From Geminocystis sp. NIES-3709 (lineage in GTDB: Bacteria > Cyanobacteriota > Cyanobacteriia > Cyanobacteriales > Cyanobacteriaceae): a stretch of DNA of 64,000 nucleotides. Positions within the stretch are counted from its first letter, which is position 1; the number at the start of each line of letters is the position of its first letter. A model generated the notes under the pieces. The model did no database searches. It saw nothing but the letters and a program-made list of their open reading frames with translations, and was not told the DNA's origin. Position numbers and translations under genes: made by a program. The stretch is taken from the NCBI RefSeq assembly GCF_001548115.1, contig NZ_AP014821.1:3785262-3849261 (forward strand). The letters are read 5' to 3'. Positions 56,485 to 64,000 of the stretch are shown piece by piece.

Positions 56485-58284
56485 ATGACCACAGAAACCA
56501 TTAAATTACCACGCACGAGCGAATCCGAACATTTAAAGAAAATTCGTCATACCACTTCTCATGTTATGGCGATGGCGGTACAAAAATTATACCCTAATGC
56601 ACAGGTAACGATCGGTCCTTGGACAGAAAACGGATTTTACTATGATTTCGATTTGCCCGAACCTTTAGCAGAGAAAGATTTAAAGGTAATCAAAAAAGAG
56701 ATGACGAAAATTATTAACCGTAAATTACCTGTAATTCGGGAAGTCGTCACGAGAGAAGAAGCCCAAACTCGAATCAAAAATATTAATGAACCTTATAAAT
56801 TAGAGATTTTAGACACGATTAAGGATGATACGATTACAATTTACCATTTAGGGGAAGAATGGTGGGATTTATGCGCCGGCCCTCACGTTGACACTACCGC
56901 AGATTTGAATCCAAAAGCGATCGAGCTTGAAAGTATTGCCGGTGCTTACTGGCGTGGTGACTCTAATAACAAGCAATTACAAAGGCTTTACGGTACAGCA
57001 TGGGAAACTCCTGAACAATTGGCAGAATACAAAAGACGTAAAGAAGAAGCCTTAAAACGAGATCATCGTAAATTAGGAAAAGAATTGGGTTTATTTATTT
57101 TTGCAGATCCCGTTGGTCCTGGTTTGCCATTATGGACACCAAAAGGCACCGTAATTCGCTCAACTTTAGAGGATTTTCTCAAAAAAGAGCAAATGAAACG
57201 GGGTTATCTACAAGTTGTTAGTCCTCACATCGGCAGAGTCGATTTATTTAAGATTTCTGGACATTGGCAAAACTATAAAGAAGATATGTTTCCCATGATG
57301 GCGGATAACGCCGAGGAAGCAGAAAAAGAAGTCGGTTTCGTCTTAAAACCCATGAATTGCCCGTTTCATATTCAAATCTATAAAAGTGAACTACGATCGT
57401 ACCGTGACTTACCCATGCGTTTAGCTGAATTTGGTACAGTGTATCGTTATGAACAATCAGGGGAATTGGGAGGGTTAACAAGAGTTAGAGGCTTTACAGT
57501 GGATGATTCTCACCTCTTTGTAACTCCTGATCAACTCGAATCAGAATTTTTCAGCGTAGTTGACTTAATTTTATCTGTATTCAAAAGCCTACAACTTAAG
57601 AATTTTAAAGCACGTCTAAGTTTTCGAGATCCAGCCTCCGACAAATATATTGGTGGTGATGAAGTGTGGGAAAAAGCCCAAAACGCTATTCGTAACGCTG
57701 TACAACATCTTGATATGGAATACTTTGAAGCGGAAGGAGAAGCGGCATTTTATGGGCCTAAACTCGATTTTATCTTTCAAGATGCTTTAGAAAGAGAATG
57801 GCAATTAGGAACAGTTCAAGTTGACTACAATTTACCAGAAAGATTCGATCTTGAATATACTGCCCCTGATGGTACTCGTCAACGTCCGATTATGATTCAT
57901 CGTGCGCCCTTTGGTTCTTTAGAGCGTCTTATTGGCATTTTAATTGAGGAATATGCGGGGGATTTCCCCTTGTGGTTAGCACCTATTCAAGTGCGTTTAA
58001 TGCCTGTTAACGATGATTTTTCGGGATACTGTGAAGATGTTTGCCAAAAAATGTTACTCGCTGGTATTCGTGCTGAAGTTGATAATAGTAATGAAAGACT
58101 AGGCAAGATGATTCGTAACGGTGAAAAGCAGAAAATCCCTGTTATGGCAGTGGTTGGTGGTAACGAAGTAGAAAATAATACTCTCAATATTCGTACTCGT
58201 GCTTCTGGAGAGTTAGGTGCTATTTCTGTTTCGGAAGTTATCGCTAAAATGACCAATGCGATCGATAATCATGGTAGTTTTTAG
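56485..58284 (+). CDS. thrS: Threonine-tRNA ligase
   Basis: Charges tRNA-Thr. 599 residues. It starts directly with the editing/SAD domain (HTTSHVMAMAVQKLYP, zinc-binding-type HxxxH) and so lacks the N-terminal TGS domain of the E. coli enzyme, normal for many cyanobacterial ThrS. Class II core motifs: GTVYRYEQSGELGGLTRVRG, LKPMNCPFHIQIY with catalytic Cys, YGPKLDFIF and RAPFGSLERLIGILIEEY. A C-terminal anticodon domain ends the protein. Single gene, with a REP-like palindrome downstream. Confidence 0.97.
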   Translation: MTTETIKLPRTSESEHLKKIRHTTSHVMAMAVQKLYPNAQVTIGPWTENGFYYDFDLPEPLAEKDLKVIKKEMTKIINRKLPVIREVVTREEAQTRIKNINEPYKLEILDTIKDDTITIYHLGEEWWDLCAGPHVDTTADLNPKAIELESIAGAYWRGDSNNKQLQRLYGTAWETPEQLAEYKRRKEEALKRDHRKLGKELGLFIFADPVGPGLPLWTPKGTVIRSTLEDFLKKEQMKRGYLQVVSPHIGRVDLFKISGHWQNYKEDMFPMMADNAEEAEKEVGFVLKPMNCPFHIQIYKSELRSYRDLPMRLAEFGTVYRYEQSGELGGLTRVRGFTVDDSHLFVTPDQLESEFFSVVDLILSVFKSLQLKNFKARLSFRDPASDKYIGGDEVWEKAQNAIRNAVQHLDMEYFEAEGEAAFYGPKLDFIFQDALEREWQLGTVQVDYNLPERFDLEYTAPDGTRQRPIMIHRAPFGSLERLIGILIEEYAGDFPLWLAPIQVRLMPVNDDFSGYCEDVCQKMLLAGIRAEVDNSNERLGKMIRNGEKQKIPVMAVVGGNEVENNTLNIRTRASGELGAISVSEVIAKMTNAIDNHGSF

Positions 58285-58322
58285 TTAAAAACAAAAATTT
58301 TTCCTTATAGAAAATAAAAAGA

Positions 58323-58339
58323 GGTGAGCAATGCTCACC
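58323..58339. repeat. REP-like palindrome after thrS
   Basis: GGTGAGCAATGCTCACC: compared with 2770-2786 both stem sides changed together (G to A, C to T), so the pairing is conserved. It probably terminates the convergent thrS and psaL transcripts. Confidence 0.75.
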
Positions 58340-58366
58340 CCATAATTGTTAATTATTAATTAATTA

Positions 58367-58858
58367 CTATGATGACCAAACACCACTAGCTACTTCAATT
58401 AACGGTTTTAAGTGGGGAGTTTGACATAGGAAAAAGGCAAAAAATGCACCACCACAAGCACCTAATAAGAAACCTCCTGCAAATTCACTCCAACCTTCTT
58501 TAGTAGCTAAATCTAGGGGTACGTTAGGAGTTGTAAGGGTTTCAGTAGGTTTACCTACTCCCACAGCACCATAGATAGATAAGCAAATGGTGAGGATGGA
58601 AACTATACCAATAGTGGCTAATAAACCAGCAGTAGGGCCATATTCCGTTAAACGGAGAGGTCCTAATACGGCAAAAGGCCCGTATAATAAATAACCATGA
58701 GCCATACCAACTTCTAACCCACGACGATTAGGGGATAAACCTTGACGGTAGGCAGGAAGGGCATTAATAAAGGCTTTTGTAAAAGCAGATCCATTTACGG
58801 GAGTAGAGAGATTTCCTACTTGAGGATCGTTACCGCAATTAACTACATCAATACTCAT
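58367..58858 (-). CDS. psaL: Photosystem I subunit XI (PsaL)
   Basis: PSI subunit needed for trimer formation. 163 residues. N-terminal stroma part NDPQVGNLSTPVNGSAF, RRGLEVGMAHGYLLYGPFAV with the conserved E-GMAHGY, two or three membrane helices and a C-terminal hydrophobic segment. Divergent from psaI with 184 bases between start codons. AAGGAG precedes the ATG. Confidence 0.97.
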   Translation of the reverse strand: MSIDVVNCGNDPQVGNLSTPVNGSAFTKAFINALPAYRQGLSPNRRGLEVGMAHGYLLYGPFAVLGPLRLTEYGPTAGLLATIGIVSILTICLSIYGAVGVGKPTETLTTPNVPLDLATKEGWSEFAGGFLLGACGGAFFAFFLCQTPHLKPLIEVASGVWSS

Positions 58859-59042
58859 TGCTTTTTATGTAATCTCCTTAAAGTTTTTATCAAAATTTGA
58901 CTATTTTTAGGTTACTTTAACTCGATCGGAGTCGGATCAGAATTTTTTGTTAAGAATCTTTATATTTGATCCTTTTTGGTCTATCTTCACAGTAATATCC
59001 TTTTAGGTTAATTTTATTTTTTAGTATAGGAACATATTAAAC

Positions 59043-59159
59043 ATGATCGGAGATTTTGCTGCATCTTTTCTACCTACTGTCTTCGTTCCCATCGTTGGCT
59101 GGGTTTTCCCTGCGGTAGTTATGGGATTGTTATTTTTACACTTTGAAAGTGAAGCGTAA
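59043..59159 (+). CDS. psaI: Photosystem I subunit VIII (PsaI)
   Basis: 38 residues: [20 protein letters not shown], then [18 protein letters not shown], the conserved PsaI pattern with a single membrane helix. It lies at the PSI trimer interface and supports PsaL. It is divergently oriented to psaL, a common cyanobacterial neighbourhood. The shared 184-base region should contain both promoters. Confidence 0.95.
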   Translation: MIGDFAASFLPTVFVPIVGWVFPAVVMGLLFLHFESEA

Positions 59160-59287
59160 TAGTACTTTTAACAGTTAACAATTAATCATTACATGAGGAC
59201 AGAAGATAGGGAATAGGAAATAGGCAATAGTTTTGGCAAGGGTGAGACGATCGCTTTTTGCCTTACCCTCACCAAAAGAATCTTAAA

Positions 59288-59689
59288 TTATCCCATCAAA
59301 ATAACGTTATCAATAACGTGAATGACTCCGTTATCGGCTTCAATATCTTGCATAATGACAGTGGCATTTTTCACCTCAAAACCATCGCTACAGTCGATCG
59401 AAATCGGTGATCCTTCAATAGAGATTACAGAATCCATATTTTCTAAATCGGCTTTCATCAATTTTCCTGACACCACATGATAAGTTAAAATTCGAGCTAA
59501 TTGGGGTATATTTTGGAGTAAAGTTGTAATGGTGCCGGGGGGAAGTTTAGCAAAAGCATCGTCAGTGGGTGCAAATACGGTAAATTTACCTTCACTTTTC
59601 AAGACATCAACTAAATTAGCGGCGGTAACGGCGGCAACGAGGGTTTTAAAGTTATCGTTATTAACGGCAATATCGACTATATCTGGCAT
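59288..59689 (-). CDS. cupS: CupS, fasciclin-domain subunit of the NDH-1MS CO2-uptake complex
   Basis: 133 residues. One fasciclin/beta-Ig-h3 domain: [40 protein letters not shown], and the terminal [13 protein letters not shown] (here [16 protein letters not shown]). It lacks a signal peptide, as expected for a cytosolic-side CupS. Position after cupA and downstream of ndhD3/ndhF3 matches the ndhF3-ndhD3-cupA-cupS operon of inducible high-affinity CO2 uptake, which supports this over a generic secreted fasciclin protein. Confidence 0.88.
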   Translation of the reverse strand: MPDIVDIAVNNDNFKTLVAAVTAANLVDVLKSEGKFTVFAPTDDAFAKLPPGTITTLLQNIPQLARILTYHVVSGKLMKADLENMDSVISIEGSPISIDCSDGFEVKNATVIMQDIEADNGVIHVIDNVILMG

Positions 59690-59758
59690 AATAATGGTAC
59701 TCCTAATGGTAGATTAACATTTAAGAAAATGGGATTAATCATGTGAACTATGGTAATG

Positions 59759-59773
59759 TTGGGCAATGCCCAA
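59759..59773. repeat. REP-like palindrome between cupA and cupS
   Basis: TTGGGCAATGCCCAA shares the core GGGCA-A-TGCCC with the other three palindromes in the window. Confidence 0.65.
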
Positions 59774-59809
59774 GCTACTTAAAATTTTTGTGTCTTTGCA
59801 AGAAAAAGA

Positions 59810-61096
59810 TTAACGATAATTTTGGGATTGAATATCTCTTAATCTTGCCTCTGGGCGCTTGAATCTATCCATTTGCATTTCAAAGAATTGACGATTTTTC
59901 ATTAAATGTTTGGGATTTTCGTCATCAAGAGGATAAAGTAAAGCCGTGCGTAAAGCCTGAATTACTGCTGAGGTTACATTGTACATCGATCGTTGAAAAG
60001 TAATACCAAGCTGAATTAACATATCATCTTCTCCCCGACAGTGTTTTTGATAGTATTCCACAAGATAAGGGGGTAAGAAATGCAACATATCATCCATTAA
60101 AAGAGTGGGGGGGATTCCGGCACTACCCACAGGAAAGACATCTGCATAGAGGATACCATAATGGAAGTCTTTTTGCTCACGGGGTACTTGATTTGCCTGT
60201 GCATTGTAAGATTTTGTACCTCGAAATGGAGATGTGCGATAAAATACTGCTTCTACATAGGGTAAAGCGGCTTCATATAGCCATGTAAAACCCTTTGATT
60301 TGGGGATAATTTCATAACATTTGTCATTAATATATACATGATGATATATTGGTCTTCCTGCGATCGCAAATATGCCATTGACGAGGAAATTCATGGCATC
60401 AGGCACACCTTTAAAACCGCCTTCGTCATAAATATCGGACATCTCGAAGAAAACCGGTGCCATAACTTCCCAGAATAACCCTAAATTAGCATAATAGGAT
60501 AATTGTCTGACTTGCTCTAAAAACATCTCAGGAAATACTTTATACAAGCCTAACATGAGAGGATTGCCTTTAAAGTAGGCTTTGATAGCTACATCTGCAT
60601 TAGCTTTATATTCATCGCTATCGAGATAAGCGTCAAATTTGCCCATACCCATATCTCTACCATGCCATAGCATTGCTCTCATACAAGCCTCAGCAAACTC
60701 CATATTAATTCGATCGTGCAGTAAATGGTGAGCTAATTTTGGCATTTTGCTAGTTTCTCCTTTTTCCATAAAAGTGAGTAACTCAGGATGTGCTGTTGCT
60801 TTACCTCTCCATATTCTTAAATCAGCGCTATCTCCTGCGTAATGGTTGGGCAAATCAAGATACTCTTGAGAGATAAAATATTTAAAAAAGGGTATAGGAT
60901 TGAGAAAAACTCTTTCAGCGATATAAAGTAAATCTCGCCAATAGAAATCCATCGGCACAGCGTAGGCTTTATAAATACCAATAATTTGCATAAGATTTTC
61001 TGGGGTATCTGGTAACATAGAACCACCAGCTTCTAAACGGTGAATAACATCAGCAAATTCGTGAGTAGAAGGGGGAATTTTCGTTTTTGTTTTCAT
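59810..61096 (-). CDS. cupA: CO2 hydration protein CupA (ChpY)
   Basis: 428 residues, soluble part of NDH-1MS, which hydrates CO2 to bicarbonate using reductant at the thylakoid membrane. Conserved features: WRDLLYIAERVFLNPIPFFK, LAHHLLHDRINMEFAEACMR (His/Arg-rich, candidate metal ligands), GRPIYHHVYINDKCYEIIP and VFPVGSAGIPPTLLMDDMLH. It follows ndhD3 by 78 bases and precedes cupS. Operon context makes it CupA and not the constitutive CupB. Start ATG at 61096. Confidence 0.93.
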   Translation of the reverse strand: MKTKTKIPPSTHEFADVIHRLEAGGSMLPDTPENLMQIIGIYKAYAVPMDFYWRDLLYIAERVFLNPIPFFKYFISQEYLDLPNHYAGDSADLRIWRGKATAHPELLTFMEKGETSKMPKLAHHLLHDRINMEFAEACMRAMLWHGRDMGMGKFDAYLDSDEYKANADVAIKAYFKGNPLMLGLYKVFPEMFLEQVRQLSYYANLGLFWEVMAPVFFEMSDIYDEGGFKGVPDAMNFLVNGIFAIAGRPIYHHVYINDKCYEIIPKSKGFTWLYEAALPYVEAVFYRTSPFRGTKSYNAQANQVPREQKDFHYGILYADVFPVGSAGIPPTLLMDDMLHFLPPYLVEYYQKHCRGEDDMLIQLGITFQRSMYNVTSAVIQALRTALLYPLDDENPKHLMKNRQFFEMQMDRFKRPEARLRDIQSQNYR

Positions 61097-61174
61097 GATG
61101 TTTTGGGTTGTAAGATTTTTATTGATTTATTTTTGTTTCTAACAAAGACGCAAAGGCATAAAGAAGTACTAAAG

Positions 61175-62638
61175 CTAAAAAAGGGCGATCGAAATGCTAG
61201 TATTTAGAGTTAGATTCGTCAGAAAAGAAGGTTGTAAACCAAAGAAAATAATCAAAATAGCAAATACGAAGGCAGGAAAACGCTCATAGGAAGCAACTTT
61301 TGGTAAATATCCCTTTTGATTTTCCATTCTGCCAAAAAATACTCTGTTTAAAAGAATCACAAAGTAAACTGCTGTTAAACCAGTTGCAATTAAACAAATG
61401 AGAGTATAAACAGGAAAAATGCTAAAACTCCCCTGAAAAGAAAGAAATTCACCGATAAATCCTACCATACCCGGAATACCAGCACTTGCCATCACGGCTG
61501 TAATCATTAAACCACCGACAAACGGTAAACCACGATAAGGATTCATTAAACCGTGTAACTGAGATAATTCTCTTGTGCCTGTTTTTTCCTCAATGATACC
61601 CACCAAATTAAACAATAATGCCACTATTAAACCGTGAGCAAACATTTGACAAATTGCTCCTGTTATGCTTAAAGATGTACCTGCCGCAGTTGCTAACACC
61701 ACAAAATTGATATGGGCAAGGGAAGCATAGGAGATCATCTTCTTGATGTCAGTCTGAGAAATAGCGACTAATGAACCGTAAATAGCACTAATTACCGCCA
61801 AAATGGCTAAATAAGGTGATATGTCTCCCCAAACGTCAGGAAATAACTGTAACCCGAAACGAATTAAGCCGTAAGTACCAAGTTTTGAGACAATCCCCCC
61901 TAATAACATAGAAACGGGCGTTGATGATTCTGTATAAGCATCAGGCAACCATGTATGTAAAGGAAAAATGGGAATTTTGATGGCAAATCCGATTACGATC
62001 GTTAATAATAGTAAGACTTGTTTAGCCTGGGGTAAGATTCCTGTTGTGATGTCAACAATGTCAAAAGTGTTGCCATCAGTGAGAAAATTTAATCCTAAAA
62101 ATGCTGTTAAAACAAAGATGCCGGAAAAAGCAGTGTACAGTAAGTATTTGATGGCGGCATAACCACTTTTGTCTTTTCCCCATATAGATATTAATAGATA
62201 AATGGGTACAAGTTTGATTTCATATAAAATGAAAAATAACAGAAGATTTTGAGCAATTAATGCACCATTAATACAACTACTTAAAAGTAAGATTAAAATG
62301 CAGTAAAGTTTTGGTTTAGGTAGTTTTTTACCATCAACTTCACTGCTATAGAAACTGAGGGTAATAATCAAACAATTAAGTATAATTAAGGGTAAAGATA
62401 AACCATCAATTCCTATCGTATAATTTAATCCGACAAAGGGCAACCATTCTAAAGATAACTCTGATTGTAAACCTATTTTTGTATGGTCGAAATTAAAGCC
62501 TATTAAAAGGCTGATAATAAAGGTTATACCGCTAAAAATTAGGGCAATATTCTTATTAATATTGCTTTCTTTTTCACTAGGGATAATTCCTATAACGATC
62601 GCTCCAATAATCGGTAATATTAGAAGTAAATTAAGCAT
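61175..62638 (-). CDS. ndhD3: NDH-1 subunit NdhD3 (CO2-uptake form)
   Basis: 487 residues, about 14 membrane helices of the Mrp-antiporter type. Proton-pathway residues are seen in LIAQNLLLFFILYEIKLVPI and ISYASLAHINFVVLATAAG. It pairs with NdhF3 in the CO2-uptake NDH-1MS complex, in a form distinct from respiratory NdhD1/D2. It lies between ndhF3 (167 bases upstream) and cupA (78 bases downstream). The paralogue number is assigned from the neighbours. Confidence 0.92.
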   Translation of the reverse strand: MLNLLLILPIIGAIVIGIIPSEKESNINKNIALIFSGITFIISLLIGFNFDHTKIGLQSELSLEWLPFVGLNYTIGIDGLSLPLIILNCLIITLSFYSSEVDGKKLPKPKLYCILILLLSSCINGALIAQNLLLFFILYEIKLVPIYLLISIWGKDKSGYAAIKYLLYTAFSGIFVLTAFLGLNFLTDGNTFDIVDITTGILPQAKQVLLLLTIVIGFAIKIPIFPLHTWLPDAYTESSTPVSMLLGGIVSKLGTYGLIRFGLQLFPDVWGDISPYLAILAVISAIYGSLVAISQTDIKKMISYASLAHINFVVLATAAGTSLSITGAICQMFAHGLIVALLFNLVGIIEEKTGTRELSQLHGLMNPYRGLPFVGGLMITAVMASAGIPGMVGFIGEFLSFQGSFSIFPVYTLICLIATGLTAVYFVILLNRVFFGRMENQKGYLPKVASYERFPAFVFAILIIFFGLQPSFLTNLTLNTSISIALF

Positions 62639-62805
62639 TGTTCAAGAATTAAAATTTTATTAATTTAATTGAATGTATCTTTTTCTAAATTATCTATAGC
62701 AATCCTAAATTATTTATCTACTTTATAAGCTCATTTTTTTAATAGGGTGGAAGAATTAAAACAAAACTTATTTGTACAATTTATTTAGACTTACTACACT
62801 TATTT

Positions 62806-64000
62806 TTATTGAGTTAAGGTAAATATTATGGCAATAAATATTAATCCTAAAAGAATTGAAAAAATATATAATTGTGATTGTCCAGATGTGCTATATTTAA
62901 GAGCCTGTCCACCAAAAATAGTACTAAAACCCACTAAATTTACTGCACCATCTACTATATATCGATCGAACCAATAAGTTAGTTTTGCCGTAAAATTTAC
63001 TAACGCCACGATCGTGATTTTATAAATATCTTGAATATATAAATCATTGGCGAACAAATTACGAATAACTTCAGGGATAATAGTAATAGTTTGTTCCGTT
63101 GATTTTTTGCCATAAATTAGAATAGCTAATCCGGCACCAATTAAAGTAGATACAGTATAAAAAATACCCAAATTTAACTCTAAATTAATCAGTTTAAATT
63201 GAGCTAAAACTAATGGTAAATGTAAGGTAACACCCATTAAAACCATCATCGGTAATATCATCGCCCACAATACTTCTGGCGATCGAACTGTCATTGGTTT
63301 TACTTCACCTAGAAATACCAGAGCAAAAGTTCTTAATAATGAAAAAACAGTCAAAGCATTAACTAAGAGTAAAACGGCAAATAACCAAGGTTGAGAAGAA
63401 AGCAAATCATCCCCAAGACGAGGAAGAATCCAAAAACCACCAAGAGGAGGAAACCCGACTAATCCAAAAGTACCTACTAAAAAAGAGATACCTGCGAGGG
63501 GGCGACGTTTCCATAAACCTCCCAACTGTGTCAAATCTTGAGTAATGTTACTGATAATAACTGTACCGATACTCATATACAGTAAAGCCATGGCAACGGC
63601 ATAAACCGCTATCAAAAGTAACGCTGTTTTCTCGTGATTTGTGCCAATAGCGATGAATACTAATCCCATATAAGCACTTACAATATAAGATAATACTCGT
63701 TTTATATCCACTTGAGCAATGGCAATTAAAGAGGCTAACACTGCTGTCACCGCACCGATAATAACAACTATCTGCGATACAACTGATGACATTTCTAGCA
63801 CTGGCTGTAACTGGATCAACACATAAGCACCGACAGGAACAACGATCGCATTTCTGAGAATAGAAGCAGGTAAAGGGCCTTCCATCGCTTCATCTAACCA
63901 CAACTGCAAAGGAATTTGGGCACATTTTGCGATCGGTCCAGCAATAAGAGCTAAACAGAGTAAAGTAGAGAAAGTAGCATCAATGGGAGAATTATTTGCC
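62806..64000 (-). CDS. ndhF3: NDH-1 subunit NdhF3, C-terminal part (runs off the window)
   Basis: The open frame continues to the right edge with no start. The visible part begins ANNSPIDATFSTLLCLALIA and includes IAKCAQIPLQLWLDEAMEGP, the hallmark of NuoL/NdhF-type proton-pumping subunits. About 400 residues are visible with many membrane helices and the long C-terminal region, ending GLIFIAIIFTLTQ. It is the first known gene of the ndhF3-ndhD3-cupA-cupS cluster. The likely NdhR/CcmR-controlled promoter lies outside the window. The 5' end is missing. Confidence 0.9.
   Translation of the reverse strand, partial: ANNSPIDATFSTLLCLALIAGPIAKCAQIPLQLWLDEAMEGPLPASILRNAIVVPVGAYVLIQLQPVLEMSSVVSQIVVIIGAVTAVLASLIAIAQVDIKRVLSYIVSAYMGLVFIAIGTNHEKTALLLIAVYAVAMALLYMSIGTVIISNITQDLTQLGGLWKRRPLAGISFLVGTFGLVGFPPLGGFWILPRLGDDLLSSQPWLFAVLLLVNALTVFSLLRTFALVFLGEVKPMTVRSPEVLWAMILPMMVLMGVTLHLPLVLAQFKLINLELNLGIFYTVSTLIGAGLAILIYGKKSTEQTITIIPEVIRNLFANDLYIQDIYKITIVALVNFTAKLTYWFDRYIVDGAVNLVGFSTIFGGQALKYSTSGQSQLYIFSILLGLIFIAIIFTLTQ

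Noticed and set aside
59288-59689. Secreted fasciclin adhesion protein
   Set aside because: There is no signal peptide, and the position after ndhF3-ndhD3-cupA fits CupS.
1-64000. CRISPR arrays, tRNA, rRNA, riboswitches
   Set aside because: No regularly spaced direct repeats, no cloverleaf-like conserved segments and no known riboswitch core were recognised by eye. Short or divergent RNA genes could be missed.

Overview
The window is a piece of a cyanobacterial chromosome. Support comes from photosystem I genes (psaF, psaJ, psaL, psaI), the CO2-uptake NDH-1 genes ndhF3-ndhD3-cupA-cupS, a phycobilin-pathway heme oxygenase, KaiB/KaiC-like proteins, many HIP1-type GCGATCGC/CGATCG sites and a low G+C content. 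The style (short operons, AT-rich, many small dispersed repeats) resembles unicellular Cyanobacterium/Geminocystis-type genomes, but the species cannot be fixed from sequence alone.

Layout. 0-8.5 kb: aconitase acnB, then a decayed island (two broken small genes, a degenerate copy of the acnB 3' end, a truncated nuclease-like gene), then NADH-type glutamate synthase gltB on the minus strand. 8.7-13.5 kb: a conserved membrane protein, a DUF1400 secreted protein, heme oxygenase and an SLH/OprB porin behind a near-perfect Fur box. 13.6-22.1 kb: a truncated and an intact cytosine-5 DNA methyltransferase, a RelE-type toxin-antitoxin pair, mfd, an SF2 helicase and a nucleoside-phosphorylase-like gene. 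22.4-23.6 kb: an IS630-family element whose transposase is interrupted by a 45-bp palindromic insertion. 23.7-27.1 kb: a secreted Gly/Asn-rich protein, psaJ-psaF, tsaD and a Uma2-type nuclease. 27.1-32.1 kb: a sensor kinase and a REC-PAS-GGDEF regulator bracketed by two inverted, IS630-related miniature elements. 32.2-43.1 kb: crtE, a DUF212 protein, an STAS/ATPase pair, a glycosyltransferase, trpC, efp, accB, a CobH-like gene, a SpoIIE-type phosphatase and an ABC1 kinase.

43.4-50.8 kb holds the most interesting block: a REC-PAS-GGDEF-EAL protein, a two-domain KaiC-like ATPase, two tandem KaiB-like proteins and a PAS hybrid histidine kinase, all on one strand. No kaiA or canonical kaiABC is present. 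This looks like a Kai-derived signalling module tied to c-di-GMP and phosphorelay, not the core clock. 51-64 kb: a DUF2862 protein, an ArsA/Get3-like ATPase lacking the usual Walker-A lysine, an FAD oxidase closely followed by an orphan MalG-type permease, a DUF3598 protein, a type IV pilin, thrS, divergent psaL/psaI, and the inducible CO2-uptake operon, whose ndhF3 runs off the right edge.

No tRNA, rRNA or CRISPR array was recognised. Assignments rest on reading motifs by eye. Domain coordinates are approximate, and promoters or terminators are listed only where the pattern is clear.
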